Source: Diaminobutyricibacter sp049994905 (GTDB lineage: Bacteria > Actinomycetota > Actinomycetes > Actinomycetales > Microbacteriaceae). Taken from it: DNA of 64,000 nucleotides. Shown one piece after another: positions 24,374 to 33,362 of the stretch. How positions within the stretch are numbered: position 1 is the stretch's first letter; the number at the start of each line of letters is the position of its first letter. The DNA lies in the NCBI RefSeq assembly GCF_049994905.1, contig NZ_CP188258.1, positions 930,001 through 994,000 on the forward strand, in the 5' to 3' direction. Position numbers and translations under genes: made by a program. Below the pieces are notes generated by a model, which was given only the letters and a program-made list of their open reading frames with translations, did no database searches and was not told the origin of the DNA.

Positions 24374-25393
24374 GTGACAACGGACACCCGAAGCTATCTG
24401 GAAGCGGCGGCCACGTGTGAAGGCCAGGTGGCGCCGCTCCTCGAGGTGCTTCAGCACATCGACGTCGGAACGATCGCTCCGCTTCCCGGCTCGGGTGCGG
24501 GGGGCACCGCCGAGCGTTACCGGTTGCTCTCGCGCGCAGCGGCTGCCGATGTCACTGCGGCACGTGTGCTCGAACCGCATCTCGATGCCCTCGCCATCCT
24601 CGCCGAAGCCGGGCTCCCACAGACGGGTGAGGGGAGCACGTGGGGGGTCTTCGCCGCCGAAGCGCCCGATGCCGTCGTCGTCGCTCAGCCTCGCGGGTCT
24701 TCGTGGATTCTCACCGGGGTGAAACCGTGGTGCTCACTCGGCGGTCGACTGACGGATGCGTTGGTCACCGCTCACACCGAAGCGGGTCAACGCCGACTGT
24801 TCCGGGTGGACCTCACACAGGCATCGGTCACGGCCGAAGAGACACCGTGGGTGTCGCGTGGGCTTGCAGACGTGGCGAGCGGACCCCTTCGCTTCGAGAA
24901 TGCCGAGGCGATGCCGGTCGGTGAGCCGGGTTGGTACCTTTCGCGGCCCGGTTTCCGTTGGGGCGCGATCGGGGTCGCTGCCGCGTGGTGGGGCGGATGT
25001 CTGCCCCTCTTCGATGCCCTTCTCGCGCGGGCGACGAGGGAGGCAGCGAGTCCGCTGGTCGTTGCCCGGGTGGGCGTAATCTTCCGCGCTATCGACGGCG
25101 TGCGCATCCTTCTCGCGCGCGCCGCGGATGTGGTCGACGACATGAGTCAGAGCGATCAGGTGGACGAGCACGGTGCGGCGGTTCTCGCCCATTCGGTGCG
25201 CGGCGCGGCGGCGGATGGGGCGGTTGCGACGCTTTCGGCAGCCCAGGATATTCTCGGGCCGGCCGTCTTCGGATTCGACGAGTCCTTAGCGAGGCGCGCG
25301 GCCGACCTGCAGATGTATATCTCGCAGTACCACCGCGGGCCTGATGATGTCTCACTCGTCTCGCACCTCGGCGAAACGAGCATCCGGTGGTGA
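24374..25393 (+). CDS. Acyl-CoA dehydrogenase-like protein
   Basis: A 339-residue protein with the acyl-CoA dehydrogenase layout: N-terminal helices, a beta domain (SSWILTGVKPWCSLGGRLTDALVTA, LRFENAEAMPVGEPGWY) and a C-terminal four-helix bundle. It is shorter than typical enzymes (about 380), and I cannot place a catalytic Glu with confidence. It is always compact with the next two genes: it overlaps the PIG-L/methyltransferase gene by 7 bp. It may oxidise an acyl or amino-sugar-linked intermediate in the same pathway, which is inference. Confidence 0.82.
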   Translation: MTTDTRSYLEAAATCEGQVAPLLEVLQHIDVGTIAPLPGSGAGGTAERYRLLSRAAAADVTAARVLEPHLDALAILAEAGLPQTGEGSTWGVFAAEAPDAVVVAQPRGSSWILTGVKPWCSLGGRLTDALVTAHTEAGQRRLFRVDLTQASVTAEETPWVSRGLADVASGPLRFENAEAMPVGEPGWYLSRPGFRWGAIGVAAAWWGGCLPLFDALLARATREAASPLVVARVGVIFRAIDGVRILLARAADVVDDMSQSDQVDEHGAAVLAHSVRGAAADGAVATLSAAQDILGPAVFGFDESLARRAADLQMYISQYHRGPDDVSLVSHLGETSIRW

Positions 25394-26646
25394 CATTCGA
25401 CGCACGCGTGACGGTGACGAGTCCGGACAGCTGGGCCGCGCGAGCGGAGTGGGTTCGCATACCTGCGCTCGACGGAACAGAGTTCGGCGTCGTCGATGAG
25501 CTCGTCGTGTTCTCGGCTCACGCAGATGACGAAACGCTCGGTGTCGGCGGACTGATCGCGCGCGTCGCGTCCGAAGGCGTCCCCGTTCGCGTCATCGTCA
25601 CAACCGGGGGCGCGGACCGGGTGAAGGAACTCGAGAGCGCCCTGCTCGAGCTCGGCGCGCCGGCGACCGTCGAACTGCTCGGCCTATCCGACGGCGGCCT
25701 GAAACATGAAACCGAGCGACTGCGCGCGTGCATCGACGACGTTCTCGCGCAGTGCGGTGATCGATGCCTGATCCTCGCCCCCTGGCCGGGTGATCGGCAC
25801 GGCGACCACCGCACCCTCGGCAGCGAAGTTGGAGAAGCGGTGCGGCGCATCGGCGCGCGAGCGCTGTTCTATCCGATCTGGCTGTGGCAGTGGGGCACGC
25901 CAGAGGATGTTCCCTGGACCCGGCTGATCGATGTTTCACTTTCCGACAGCGAACGCCAGGCGAAAGCGGCGGCGATCTCGCGCTTCACGAGCCAGCTGGA
26001 GTCGCAGTCGAACCCTGACGGCGTGCTCACGCCCGGGTTCGTGCAGCAGATCACGAACCTTCCTGAGTCACTCATCAGGCCCGAACAGGCTTCGCTGGAG
26101 GCGCATTTCGAAGAACTGCACCGGCAATCCGACGACCCGTGGTCCGTTCGCACGCGATGGTACGAACGACGCAAGCGCGAACTGACGCTCGCATCACTCC
26201 CGCACGAGCGGTATCGGCGAGCGTTCGAACTGGGATGTTCGATCGGTGAGACGACGGCCGCACTGGCCGGGAGATGCGACCAGGTGATCGCCGTCGACCA
26301 CGCACCGGCGGCCGTCGCTACAGCGTCGCACCGACTCGCGGGTGTGAGCAATGCACAGGTCACGCGGATGCGCATCCCCGACGACTGGCCCGCCGGAACC
26401 TTCGACTTGATCGTCATCTCCGAGGTGGGCTACTACCTCCCCGGGGACCAGTGGGTGCGCACGATCGAGCGTTGCCGGGAAGCATTGCGGCCGGGCGGGA
26501 CCGTACTTCTCTGCCATTGGCTGGGCCTGTCGGAGGACTTCGCCCAGTCGGCGTCGGAGGTCCACGAAACGTTCCGCCGCACCTCGGGACTCGCCTCGGT
26601 CGTCGAGCATCGCGAGGCCGACTTCATGCTCGAGATTTTCACGTGA
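25387..26646 (+). CDS. Bifunctional PIG-L deacetylase / class I SAM methyltransferase
   Basis: A two-domain fusion of 419 residues. Residues about 35-225 form a PIG-L (LmbE-like) zinc deacetylase: VVFSAHADDETLGVGG, with HADDE in place of the usual HPDDE, and WPGDRHGDHRTLG with the second metal His set. Residues about 255-419 form a Rossmann methyltransferase: FELGCSIGETTAALAGRCDQVIAVDH, VISEVGYYL. PIG-L enzymes remove acetyl groups from GlcNAc-type sugars, as in mycothiol or glycolipid synthesis. The methyltransferase may then modify the freed amine or a hydroxyl. The true substrate is unknown. Confidence 0.9.
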   Translation: MVTFDARVTVTSPDSWAARAEWVRIPALDGTEFGVVDELVVFSAHADDETLGVGGLIARVASEGVPVRVIVTTGGADRVKELESALLELGAPATVELLGLSDGGLKHETERLRACIDDVLAQCGDRCLILAPWPGDRHGDHRTLGSEVGEAVRRIGARALFYPIWLWQWGTPEDVPWTRLIDVSLSDSERQAKAAAISRFTSQLESQSNPDGVLTPGFVQQITNLPESLIRPEQASLEAHFEELHRQSDDPWSVRTRWYERRKRELTLASLPHERYRRAFELGCSIGETTAALAGRCDQVIAVDHAPAAVATASHRLAGVSNAQVTRMRIPDDWPAGTFDLIVISEVGYYLPGDQWVRTIERCREALRPGGTVLLCHWLGLSEDFAQSASEVHETFRRTSGLASVVEHREADFMLEIFT

Positions 26647-27344
26647 CGACAGCGATCGAACGCATCGTGGTCGTCATCCCGGCCCGTGACGAGGCTGGAA
26701 CACTGGCCCAGTGCCTCGCATCCGTGCAGCGCGCCGCGCATCGGGTCAGCATCCCCACGTCACTCGTGCTCGTTCTCGATACGTGCACCGATGACTCCGC
26801 CGAAATCGCCACCTCATTCGCGGACACGGTGGTCATCGAAGAAGACTTTGCGAATGTCGGCCGGAGCCGCGCGCGAGGATTCTCGCACGCACTCGCGACG
26901 TTTGCCGGAAGTCTGGACACGACCTGGTTCGCAACCACCGATGCCGACAGCGTTGTTCCATCCGATTGGCTCGCAGAACACGTGCGGGCGGCACACGAGG
27001 GGGCGCAGGTCTTCGTCGGTGCAGTGGTTCCGGCCCTGCGCGAACTCGATGAAGAGCGGCGGCTCGCCTGGGAGCTCACCCATCCGCCGGGAGCCACCGT
27101 GGGCCATGTACACGGCGCGAACCTCGGGATGCTCGGCTCCGCCTATGCGGCAGCCGGTGGGTTCTCATTCCTCGCAACGGGGGAGGATGTGGACCTGGTC
27201 GCTCGCCTTCGGCATCGTGGCGTGCCGATTGCTGAGTCCGAGGCGCATCCCGTCACCACCTCGGGCCGGCTTTCGGGTCGCGCCCGAGACGGATACGCGA
27301 AGTACCTCGCTGAACTCACACCGAGTCGCGCCGCTCAGGTGTGA
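26643..27344 (+). CDS. GT2-family glycosyltransferase
   Basis: GTG 26643 overlaps the stop of the fusion gene (GTGA). The 233-residue protein has the GT-A start VVIPARDEAGTLAQCLASV, VLVLDTCTDDS, a DxD-like ATTDADSVVPSDWL and late GEDVDLVARLRHRG. No transmembrane helices, so cytoplasmic. It presumably transfers a sugar in the pathway of the two preceding genes. Followed by a good terminator, so it ends the operon. Confidence 0.9.
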   Translation: MTTAIERIVVVIPARDEAGTLAQCLASVQRAAHRVSIPTSLVLVLDTCTDDSAEIATSFADTVVIEEDFANVGRSRARGFSHALATFAGSLDTTWFATTDADSVVPSDWLAEHVRAAHEGAQVFVGAVVPALRELDEERRLAWELTHPPGATVGHVHGANLGMLGSAYAAAGGFSFLATGEDVDLVARLRHRGVPIAESEAHPVTTSGRLSGRARDGYAKYLAELTPSRAAQV

Positions 27345-27352
27345 ACGGCCTG

Positions 27353-27390
27353 GCCTCGGGCCCGACGCGAAACCGCGCCGTGCCCGAGGC
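27353..27390 (+). terminator. Hairpin ending the 21947-27344 operon
   Basis: GCCTCGGGC (27353-27361) pairs with GCCCGAGGC (27382-27390), 8 bp after the glycosyltransferase stop; the 20-base loop is GC-rich. The remaining 150 bp to the next gene shows no other feature. Confidence 0.65.
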
Positions 27391-27537
27391 GCAACACACC
27401 GGCGTAGCCCGTCTGCCGCCCGCATCATGTGGTCCGGCGGGTCGCTGGGGTGTTGCCTTCAACCTATCCGGAGGTGTGATCCGCGAATAAGGGGTCGAAA
27501 TCGGGGGCGATTCGCGGTACGGCTCGAAAGCCGCCCC

Positions 27538-27765
27538 TCAGGGCTTGCCTTCCTCGCTATAAGCAGTCTCCGCATCCGTGTCGGAGGCATCGTCGTCACG
27601 GTCCTGAAAACCGGTCTCGACGTCCTGCACCAGATCGGCGAGCACGCCGTGCTTCGTGGTGTCGTTGTCGGCGATCGCGCCGCCGTCTTCGCCGTCGATT
27701 CCGGGAGCTTCTCCGTTCGTCTGGTCGAATTCGGTGACCACTTCGTTCTCGTTCGTGCCTTCCAC
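27538..27765 (-). CDS. Short acidic protein
   Basis: Seventy-five residues, rich in Asp, Glu and Thr (NENEVVTEFD, TGFQDRDDDASDTDAE). The start is GTG 27765 because GGGAG lies 6 bp before it; the frame stays open to 27984 but the upstream residues look non-coding. Cytosolic and probably disordered. Similar in style to 21050 and 41961. Divergent from 27917. Confidence 0.55.
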   Translation of the reverse strand: MEGTNENEVVTEFDQTNGEAPGIDGEDGGAIADNDTTKHGVLADLVQDVETGFQDRDDDASDTDAETAYSEEGKP

Positions 27766-27916
27766 AGTGTTCTCCCGTTCCCAGTCGGTGTTGACGCCGC
27801 CGCGCGGGCGGCCCGTTGTCATCGCCGACGGTACGCGGGTGCGCGCGGTTGGCAAGTCCACCCCCGGAATGCGTGGGGGATTGACTTCCGCCGAGTGTGG
27901 GGCTTTCGTCTGGGGG

Positions 27917-28276
27917 ATGACTGTCCGACTGAATGAGAACGCACTGTCGCACGCAAAGGGTCTCCTCCGCCAGAGCAAGGTCACTCACGACGAGCGCGAC
28001 GACTGGAGCAAACACGCTCCCACCGCTGACCAAGAGAACGACTTCATCGAAAAGAACGGTATGGCCGAGTACGCACGATGGCACCTCGGCGAAGACACCG
28101 AGAAGACGGACGGCACAAAGGGGCGTTATCTCTTTCCGTACGGCGACTTCAAGACTCTGCACCGTTGTGCCGTCATTTCGGGTGAAAGTCGCGCCGGGCA
28201 ATACAAGCACGCCTCGATCGAGCGGGCGCTCAAGGAGCTTCTCGAGAAGATCGACGCTAAAACCGATACGAAGTAG
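27917..28276 (+). CDS. Conserved hypothetical protein
   Basis: A 119-residue soluble protein from ATG 27917, preceded by GGGGG. Sequence stretches HAKGLLRQSKVTHDERDDWSKH, MAEYARWHLGEDTEKTDG and RYLFPYGDFKTLHRCAVIS look like a conserved alpha/beta domain widely found in actinobacteria. It has no assigned function. Single gene between an acidic mini-protein and the c-di-GMP pair. Confidence 0.75.
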   Translation: MTVRLNENALSHAKGLLRQSKVTHDERDDWSKHAPTADQENDFIEKNGMAEYARWHLGEDTEKTDGTKGRYLFPYGDFKTLHRCAVISGESRAGQYKHASIERALKELLEKIDAKTDTK

Positions 28277-28395
28277 GGCACACCCCGACCACGGAGCCAA
28301 CACCCTATACCACCGGGCGCAATTCGACAACGGTCCCCGGCCTGCCGAGGCGATAGGGGAGACTGGGTCAAACGGACACAGGCAGGGAGGTTCTC

Positions 28396-29190
28396 GTGCG
28401 CTCTGATGATCGCCGAACCCAGCTGGAACGTGACCTCCCCGGTGCCGCAGGACGTGGCGAGATCGTTGCGGTGTTCCAGGCGCAGTACTCACTTGCGACC
28501 GGGGCGATCGTGGCGGCGGAGGCGTTGAGCCGGTGGATCCACCCGCGCTTCGGTCTGGTCGAACCAGCCGAGTTCATCCCGATGGCCGAGCGCCTGGGCC
28601 TGATCGGCAGGATCGGGGACGTCATGTTGCGGATCGGCTGCCAGGCGGCGCGGGACTGGCAGGCCACAGGTCACGAGATCGAGGTTGCCGTCAACGTCTC
28701 AATCCTCCAGTTGCGCACGCGGGAGATTCTGACCACGATCAGTGGACTGCTCAAGGACCTCTCCCTGAGTCCACGGTTGCTGACGTTGGAATTGACCGAG
28801 TCCACACCGCTCGCAGACGTTCCGGAGGCGGCCGATACCCTCCACGACCTGAGCAGGCTCGGAGTCAACATCTCGGTCGACGATTTCGGGTCCGAATACT
28901 CTTCGCGCGAACAAGTCATCGCGTTGCCGGCGACCGAGCTGAAAATCGATCAGGCTCTCGTCCGGGAATCCCGGGGCGACAACAACGAAGAGCTGGCCCG
29001 CGCTGTCGAATTCGGCAAAGCGCGAGGTATGCGCCTGGTCGCTGAGGGTATCGAAACCCCGGAACAGCTCGAAAGGGTACGTGCGCTGGAATGCGATCGC
29101 GGACAGGGATACCTGCTTTCACGCCCGACGACCAAGGCCGACTTGGACGGCATGTTGGTCTCCGCCGCCGGCATGGACACAGAACGCTAA
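28396..29190 (+). CDS. EAL-domain c-di-GMP phosphodiesterase
   Basis: Stand-alone EAL domain of 264 residues that should cleave cyclic di-GMP. Catalytic and metal residues appear kept: EALSRW (the E of EAL), VNVS (Asn), LTLELTES (Glu), ISVDDFGSEYSS (Asp pair), ELKIDQ (Lys), and VAEGIET (Glu), then QGYLLSRP. The loop-6 sequence reads DDFGSE where DDFGTG is usual, so dimer-dependent activity might be altered. GGGAGG precedes GTG 28396. Lies 68 bp before a GGDEF gene, so the pair can balance the same pool. Confidence 0.9.
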   Translation: MRSDDRRTQLERDLPGAAGRGEIVAVFQAQYSLATGAIVAAEALSRWIHPRFGLVEPAEFIPMAERLGLIGRIGDVMLRIGCQAARDWQATGHEIEVAVNVSILQLRTREILTTISGLLKDLSLSPRLLTLELTESTPLADVPEAADTLHDLSRLGVNISVDDFGSEYSSREQVIALPATELKIDQALVRESRGDNNEELARAVEFGKARGMRLVAEGIETPEQLERVRALECDRGQGYLLSRPTTKADLDGMLVSAAGMDTER

Positions 29191-29258
29191 TACTTGCAAA
29201 CTTGACGATTGCGTCGCGAACAGTCACCCTGAGACATGCACTTTGAGATGTCACCCTG

Positions 29259-30614
29259 TTGAGACCGGAAATGCTCGACGAAGTCGCGCGTATGGCACCT
29301 TTTCCCCGCGCCCTCATCAACAGCTCTCGTGTGATCGTGGATGCCAACGTGGCGCTCGAAGTCTGGGCAAGCCGGTCCCCTGGAACGCTGGTGGGGATGC
29401 CGTTGGCGAGCGTGCTCGGCGTCGATGATGATGCGCTCACGGCGGCGCTGGCCACCGGAAACACCGGAGGCATCCGCCTCGCTTCAACGACGCACGGGTA
29501 TCAGGAGGCGCGGAGCTCCATAGTGATCCGTGCAGTGCGGATATCCGGGGCGCGTACGATCGTCGCTTTCGATCCCGAGCTTTCGGCGGTAGGTGATCAG
29601 ACACGCGCGCTCGGTCGACGAGAAAGCGAGCGACTGCAACTCCTGCTCTCCGCATCCGTCGCATTCGCGAACACACGATCGGAGGAAGAGCTCGGCGAGC
29701 TCCTCTCCGAGACTGCGCGTCGCGCATTCAACGCCAGCGCGTGCAGCGTACACACCGGCGAGGAGGGGAACTACACCTTGGTCGCCGGCGAGAACCGGCT
29801 GGCCGATGTCTGGCCGGACGACGCCCCACCGAGAGGTCGCGTCGCCTTGCAACTCGGACAGGTGGTGACGGTTGAGACACCCGATGACGCTGACAGGTTG
29901 GTGCCGGGCGTCGGCCTGGGTGAGGTCTTCAGACGAGCTGGCGTGTTCTCCGTCATCGGTGCGCCGATCATCGAAGACGGAACCCCATTCGGGGCCTTCG
30001 CGTGTTACTTCGACCAGCACCGAACCTTCGACGACCAGGCCGTACCGTTGGCGGAAGCGCTCGCCCAGCTCGCAGGGCAGGTCCTCGTTCGCCTGCGTTT
30101 GGAGGGGCGCCTGCGACGGGCGGCGATGCTCGACGAGGTCACCGGCCTGCCGAACCGGCGGTTGTTCGACGAGAACCTCCAGCTGACGCAGCGCGCGCCG
30201 ACCGAGCAGATCGCTGTCCTGTTCGTGGACCTCGACGGGTTCAAAGCTGTCAACGACAACCTCGGGCACTCCACGGGCGATGCCGTCCTCAAGGAAGTGG
30301 CGGAGCGTCTCACCGGCGTCTTCCGTCAGGAGGACTCGATCGCACGCTACGGCGGCGACGAGTTCATCGCCGCCTTGCATGTCGCCAACACGGCCGACGC
30401 CATCGAGCTGGCAGACCGGGCGCGGGCAGCCATCGCCCGGCCGTTCCTCGGCCTTCCCGCTGGCCTGGAGATCACCGCGAGCGTCGGCATTGCGATCACG
30501 GAAGCCGGAGTCGACGGCCCACCGACCGACCACCTCATCCGCCTGGCCGACCAGGCCATGTACGCTGCGAAACGGGGCGGAGGCGATCGTGCGATCGTCT
30601 TCGACGCCCGCTGA
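29259..30614 (+). CDS. GAF-GGDEF diguanylate cyclase
   Basis: A 451-residue cytosolic sensor cyclase. A weak PAS-like N-terminal part (about 20-110) leads into a GAF domain (about 125-285; AFNASACSVHTGEE, IGAPIIEDGTPFGAFACYF). The GGDEF domain follows (DEVTGLPNRRLFDE, LFVDLDGFKAVND, ARYGGDEFIAAL). The RQED four residues before ARYGGDEF matches the RxxD inhibitory site, so product inhibition is expected. The first codon may be TTG 29259 or ATG 29271. It makes c-di-GMP in response to a signal sensed by GAF/PAS. Confidence 0.92.
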   Translation: MRPEMLDEVARMAPFPRALINSSRVIVDANVALEVWASRSPGTLVGMPLASVLGVDDDALTAALATGNTGGIRLASTTHGYQEARSSIVIRAVRISGARTIVAFDPELSAVGDQTRALGRRESERLQLLLSASVAFANTRSEEELGELLSETARRAFNASACSVHTGEEGNYTLVAGENRLADVWPDDAPPRGRVALQLGQVVTVETPDDADRLVPGVGLGEVFRRAGVFSVIGAPIIEDGTPFGAFACYFDQHRTFDDQAVPLAEALAQLAGQVLVRLRLEGRLRRAAMLDEVTGLPNRRLFDENLQLTQRAPTEQIAVLFVDLDGFKAVNDNLGHSTGDAVLKEVAERLTGVFRQEDSIARYGGDEFIAALHVANTADAIELADRARAAIARPFLGLPAGLEITASVGIAITEAGVDGPPTDHLIRLADQAMYAAKRGGGDRAIVFDAR

Positions 30615-30637
30615 CGCGACCATGACCCGATCGACGA

Positions 30638-31612
30638 TCATTCGTCGGGCATGCGCACGGTCAGGGCGCCTGGGACGATCCAGGCTTTGATTGCTGTCGC
30701 GTACCCGAGGGTGTCACCGTCGAGTTCGATCTCTTCGGGTTTACTCAGGCGCACGCTCAACTTCTTGCCCCTGAGATAGCGGAGGGCATGGACGTCTTTC
30801 GTGATGAAGAGACGTCCGCCCGGGGTCCGGCGCAGTACGCCGTTCTCCCAGAAGACTTTGCCGACGATCTGAAGCCAGCCGAGGATGTCCTGCGGTCGCA
30901 TCATCACAAGATCGAAGAGCCCGTCATCGACTTCGGCATCGGGCAGGAGTGCGATATTGCCGGTCAAGGTGCCGCAGTTGCCGATGATGAGGGTGTGCGC
31001 CCGCACGGCTTGCTGTTTGCGCTCATCGAGCGAGAACCGGAGCCGCAGCTGGTGTTCGTCGCGCAAGGCCCGGATGATCGCCTGGACGTAGGCGAGCCAG
31101 CCGACTCGCGCTTTGAGCTTCTCGTCGGTTTTGCTGAGCATCTTGGCGTCGAGGCCCAGGCCGGCCATCACGACGAAGGCGTGGTGGCTGATCGAGGCAT
31201 CGGGCCGGCGAATATCGATGCGGACGACGTCGATGGGATGATCGGAGCCGGTGAACGCGGTTCGCACGGACTCGACGAGGTCGTCGATGGTCAATCCGAG
31301 GTTGCGGGCGAGCAGGTTGCCGGTCCCGGCGGGCAGGATGGCCAGGGGAACGTTCGTTTCCGCCAGTGCTTCGGCAACAGCGCGCACGGTGCCATCTCCA
31401 CCCGCCGCTATCACCAGCGAAGCCCCTTCGGCCAGCGCCCGTTCCGTTTGACCGGAGCCGGGATCCTCAGCGGTTGTTTCGATCCACAGTGTCGGAGCCC
31501 ACCCATCCGTCCCGGGTTCGTCCGCTACCGCGCGTCTGATCGCGGACTCGTCCACTTTGGTCGGGTTGAAGACAACGGCGGCACGGCGCGGGCGAGCGTG
31601 GGATTCGGGCAT
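30638..31612 (-). CDS. Diacylglycerol-kinase-family lipid kinase
   Basis: A 324-residue DAGK-catalytic protein. VIAAGGDGTVRAVAEAL (nucleotide-binding GGDGT), LPAGTGNLLARNLGL and the C-terminal ELDGDTL match YegS/DgkB-type lipid kinases. It likely phosphorylates diacylglycerol or another lipid alcohol at the membrane surface. Convergent with the cyclase gene and divergent from the Ser/Thr kinase (118 bp between starts). Confidence 0.93.
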   Translation of the reverse strand: MPESHARPRRAAVVFNPTKVDESAIRRAVADEPGTDGWAPTLWIETTAEDPGSGQTERALAEGASLVIAAGGDGTVRAVAEALAETNVPLAILPAGTGNLLARNLGLTIDDLVESVRTAFTGSDHPIDVVRIDIRRPDASISHHAFVVMAGLGLDAKMLSKTDEKLKARVGWLAYVQAIIRALRDEHQLRLRFSLDERKQQAVRAHTLIIGNCGTLTGNIALLPDAEVDDGLFDLVMMRPQDILGWLQIVGKVFWENGVLRRTPGGRLFITKDVHALRYLRGKKLSVRLSKPEEIELDGDTLGYATAIKAWIVPGALTVRMPDE

Positions 31613-31730
31613 GCTTCACCGTAAGGGCTGGCGAGTCCGCGGACATTGGGGTGGTCACGAGCATCAAAGCGGTGTATGACAATGGAAACGTGAGACGATC
31701 GGACCAGCTCGTGCTCGGAGGGGACGTGGC

Positions 31731-32582
31731 ATGAGCCAGCAACAGATCGACGCACCCCTGCTTCTCAATCGCTACCGGCCTCAGCGGCTCCTCGCCCGCG
31801 GTGGTTCCTCGCTCGTATTCCTCGCGCTTGACGAAAACCTGGGCCGCGAGGTCGCCCTCAAACTGTTCGCGTCCGGTCGGGATGAGGACGAAGCGCGTTT
31901 CCAGGCCGAGTTGCGTGTTCTGGCGAATCTCCGCCATCACGGTGTCGTGTCGATCCTCGACGCCGGCATCGATCACTCAGCGCCCGACGACCCGCGTCCG
32001 TTCCTCGTCATGGAACTCGTCGACGGGGATACGCTGCGCACCACGATGGAGAGCCGTGCCATGTCGCACCGGTCTGTCGGTGAGATCGGGTTCGAGGTTG
32101 CGGAAGCACTCGAATACATTCACGCCCGCGGTGTCATCCATCGTGACATCACCCCGACGAACATCATGATCGTCGACTACCGCACCCGATTCTCTCGCCC
32201 TCGTGCGCAACTCACCGATTTCGGCATCGCACTCGATTCCTCCACGCCCCAGGAGTCAGATCGCACGATCGGAACGGCTGCGTACCTCAGCCCCGAACAA
32301 GCTGTCAACGACCCGCTCACGCCGGCATCGGACATCTACTCACTCGGTCTCGTGCTGTTGGAATGTTTCACGGGTGTGCGCGCATTCCCGGGCGGAGCAC
32401 TGGCAACAGCAGTACGGCGCCTGGAGTCGGATCCGGAAATCCCAGAGACCGTACCGAAGGCGTGGCGACAGTTGCTCCGCCAGATGACGGACCGTGACCC
32501 CGCAGCTCGACCCACTGCCGCCGATGTGACGAGCGCTGCACGAGAGGCGCTCCGCGCGATGGGCGAAAAAGGCGACAGCTGA
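31731..32582 (+). CDS. Ser/Thr protein kinase with altered catalytic loop
   Basis: A 283-residue kinase domain with no transmembrane or sensor part. Residues found: Gly-rich loop LARGGSSLVF, VALKLF (ATP-binding Lys), VIHRDITPTNI, LTDFGIA and AAYLSPEQ. The HRDxKPxN lysine is Thr here, so phosphate transfer may be slower or the protein may be specialised. Start ATG 31731 follows GGAGGGG. Three small genes follow in the same direction and may include its substrates or effectors. Confidence 0.88.
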   Translation: MSQQQIDAPLLLNRYRPQRLLARGGSSLVFLALDENLGREVALKLFASGRDEDEARFQAELRVLANLRHHGVVSILDAGIDHSAPDDPRPFLVMELVDGDTLRTTMESRAMSHRSVGEIGFEVAEALEYIHARGVIHRDITPTNIMIVDYRTRFSRPRAQLTDFGIALDSSTPQESDRTIGTAAYLSPEQAVNDPLTPASDIYSLGLVLLECFTGVRAFPGGALATAVRRLESDPEIPETVPKAWRQLLRQMTDRDPAARPTAADVTSAAREALRAMGEKGDS

Positions 32583-32690
32583 CTCACCTGGCGTCCGTCG
32601 CGCCTGCCGTCGAATATGATCGATCCGCCACCGCTGCGCTGGACCGCCCGGACATCACCGCGGGAGGCGTCAAAAGAATGGAGCCACGAA

Positions 32691-32996
32691 GTGGGCAGTC
32701 TTGTGTACGGTTCGCCCGGCGCCGCCCTGGAGATCGACGACAGACTCCTGGCTCACCTGCAGCTGGTGATCGTCACCAAACTGCGCCGGAACGAGCAGTT
32801 CCTCCTCTCGTGGGACAGCGAGGGAGCCTACGACAACGGGCACACCGCGGTGTGGATCAACCCGTCCATCCCGTTGCATTTCAAGTACGTCGGCAGTAAA
32901 CGACCGACGCTGAATCGAGCGTGGAGCGAAGCATTGATGGACGCGGCGAACAGCGCAGGCGGCCTGCGTGCCGTTCCGGAACCGGCGGGGGAGTGA
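32691..32996 (+). CDS. DUF7882-type small protein, copy 1
   Basis: A 101-residue protein from GTG 32691, chosen since GGAG is 8 bp upstream and because members start with MGSLxYG. Family stretches: GSLVYGSPGAALEIDDRLLAH, LQLVIVTKLRRNEQFLLSW and IPLHFKYVGSKRPTLN. The next gene is a paralogue. Its stop overlaps that start by one base (TGATG). Function not established. Confidence 0.85.
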   Translation: MGSLVYGSPGAALEIDDRLLAHLQLVIVTKLRRNEQFLLSWDSEGAYDNGHTAVWINPSIPLHFKYVGSKRPTLNRAWSEALMDAANSAGGLRAVPEPAGE

Positions 32997-33328
32997 TGGG
33001 AACCCTTTACTACGGAGCATCGACATCGATGGCCGAATTCGACGATCGGGTCCTTGCGCACCTGCAAATGGCGATCGTCGCGAAGCTGAGGCGCGGGGAG
33101 TCCTTCGTGTTCTCCTGGGACGTGGACCGGGAGAAGGGCAGCGGGTCGCACTCCCTCTGGATCAGTCCGACCATCCCCTTGCGGTTCACCTACCAGGCCG
33201 GCAGGCGCGGCCCGATCAACCGATCGTGGGTGGATGCGCTGGTGAAGACCGCGAACAGTGTTCCCGGTCTCCGTATCGTCGATGAGCCGTCGGAGAGCGT
33301 ACAGTCGGCTTCGCGGGACGACGAGTGA
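32996..33328 (+). CDS. DUF7882-type small protein, copy 2
   Basis: A 110-residue paralogue of the previous gene: MGTLYYGASTSMAEFDDRVL, LQMAIVAKLRRGESFVFSW, IPLRFTYQAGRRGPINRSW. Clear tandem duplication with divergence. The TGATG junction implies translational coupling. Confidence 0.85.
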   Translation: MGTLYYGASTSMAEFDDRVLAHLQMAIVAKLRRGESFVFSWDVDREKGSGSHSLWISPTIPLRFTYQAGRRGPINRSWVDALVKTANSVPGLRIVDEPSESVQSASRDDE

Positions 33329-33362
33329 ACGAGGGCAGAGTGAACGAGGGAACGGACAGATC

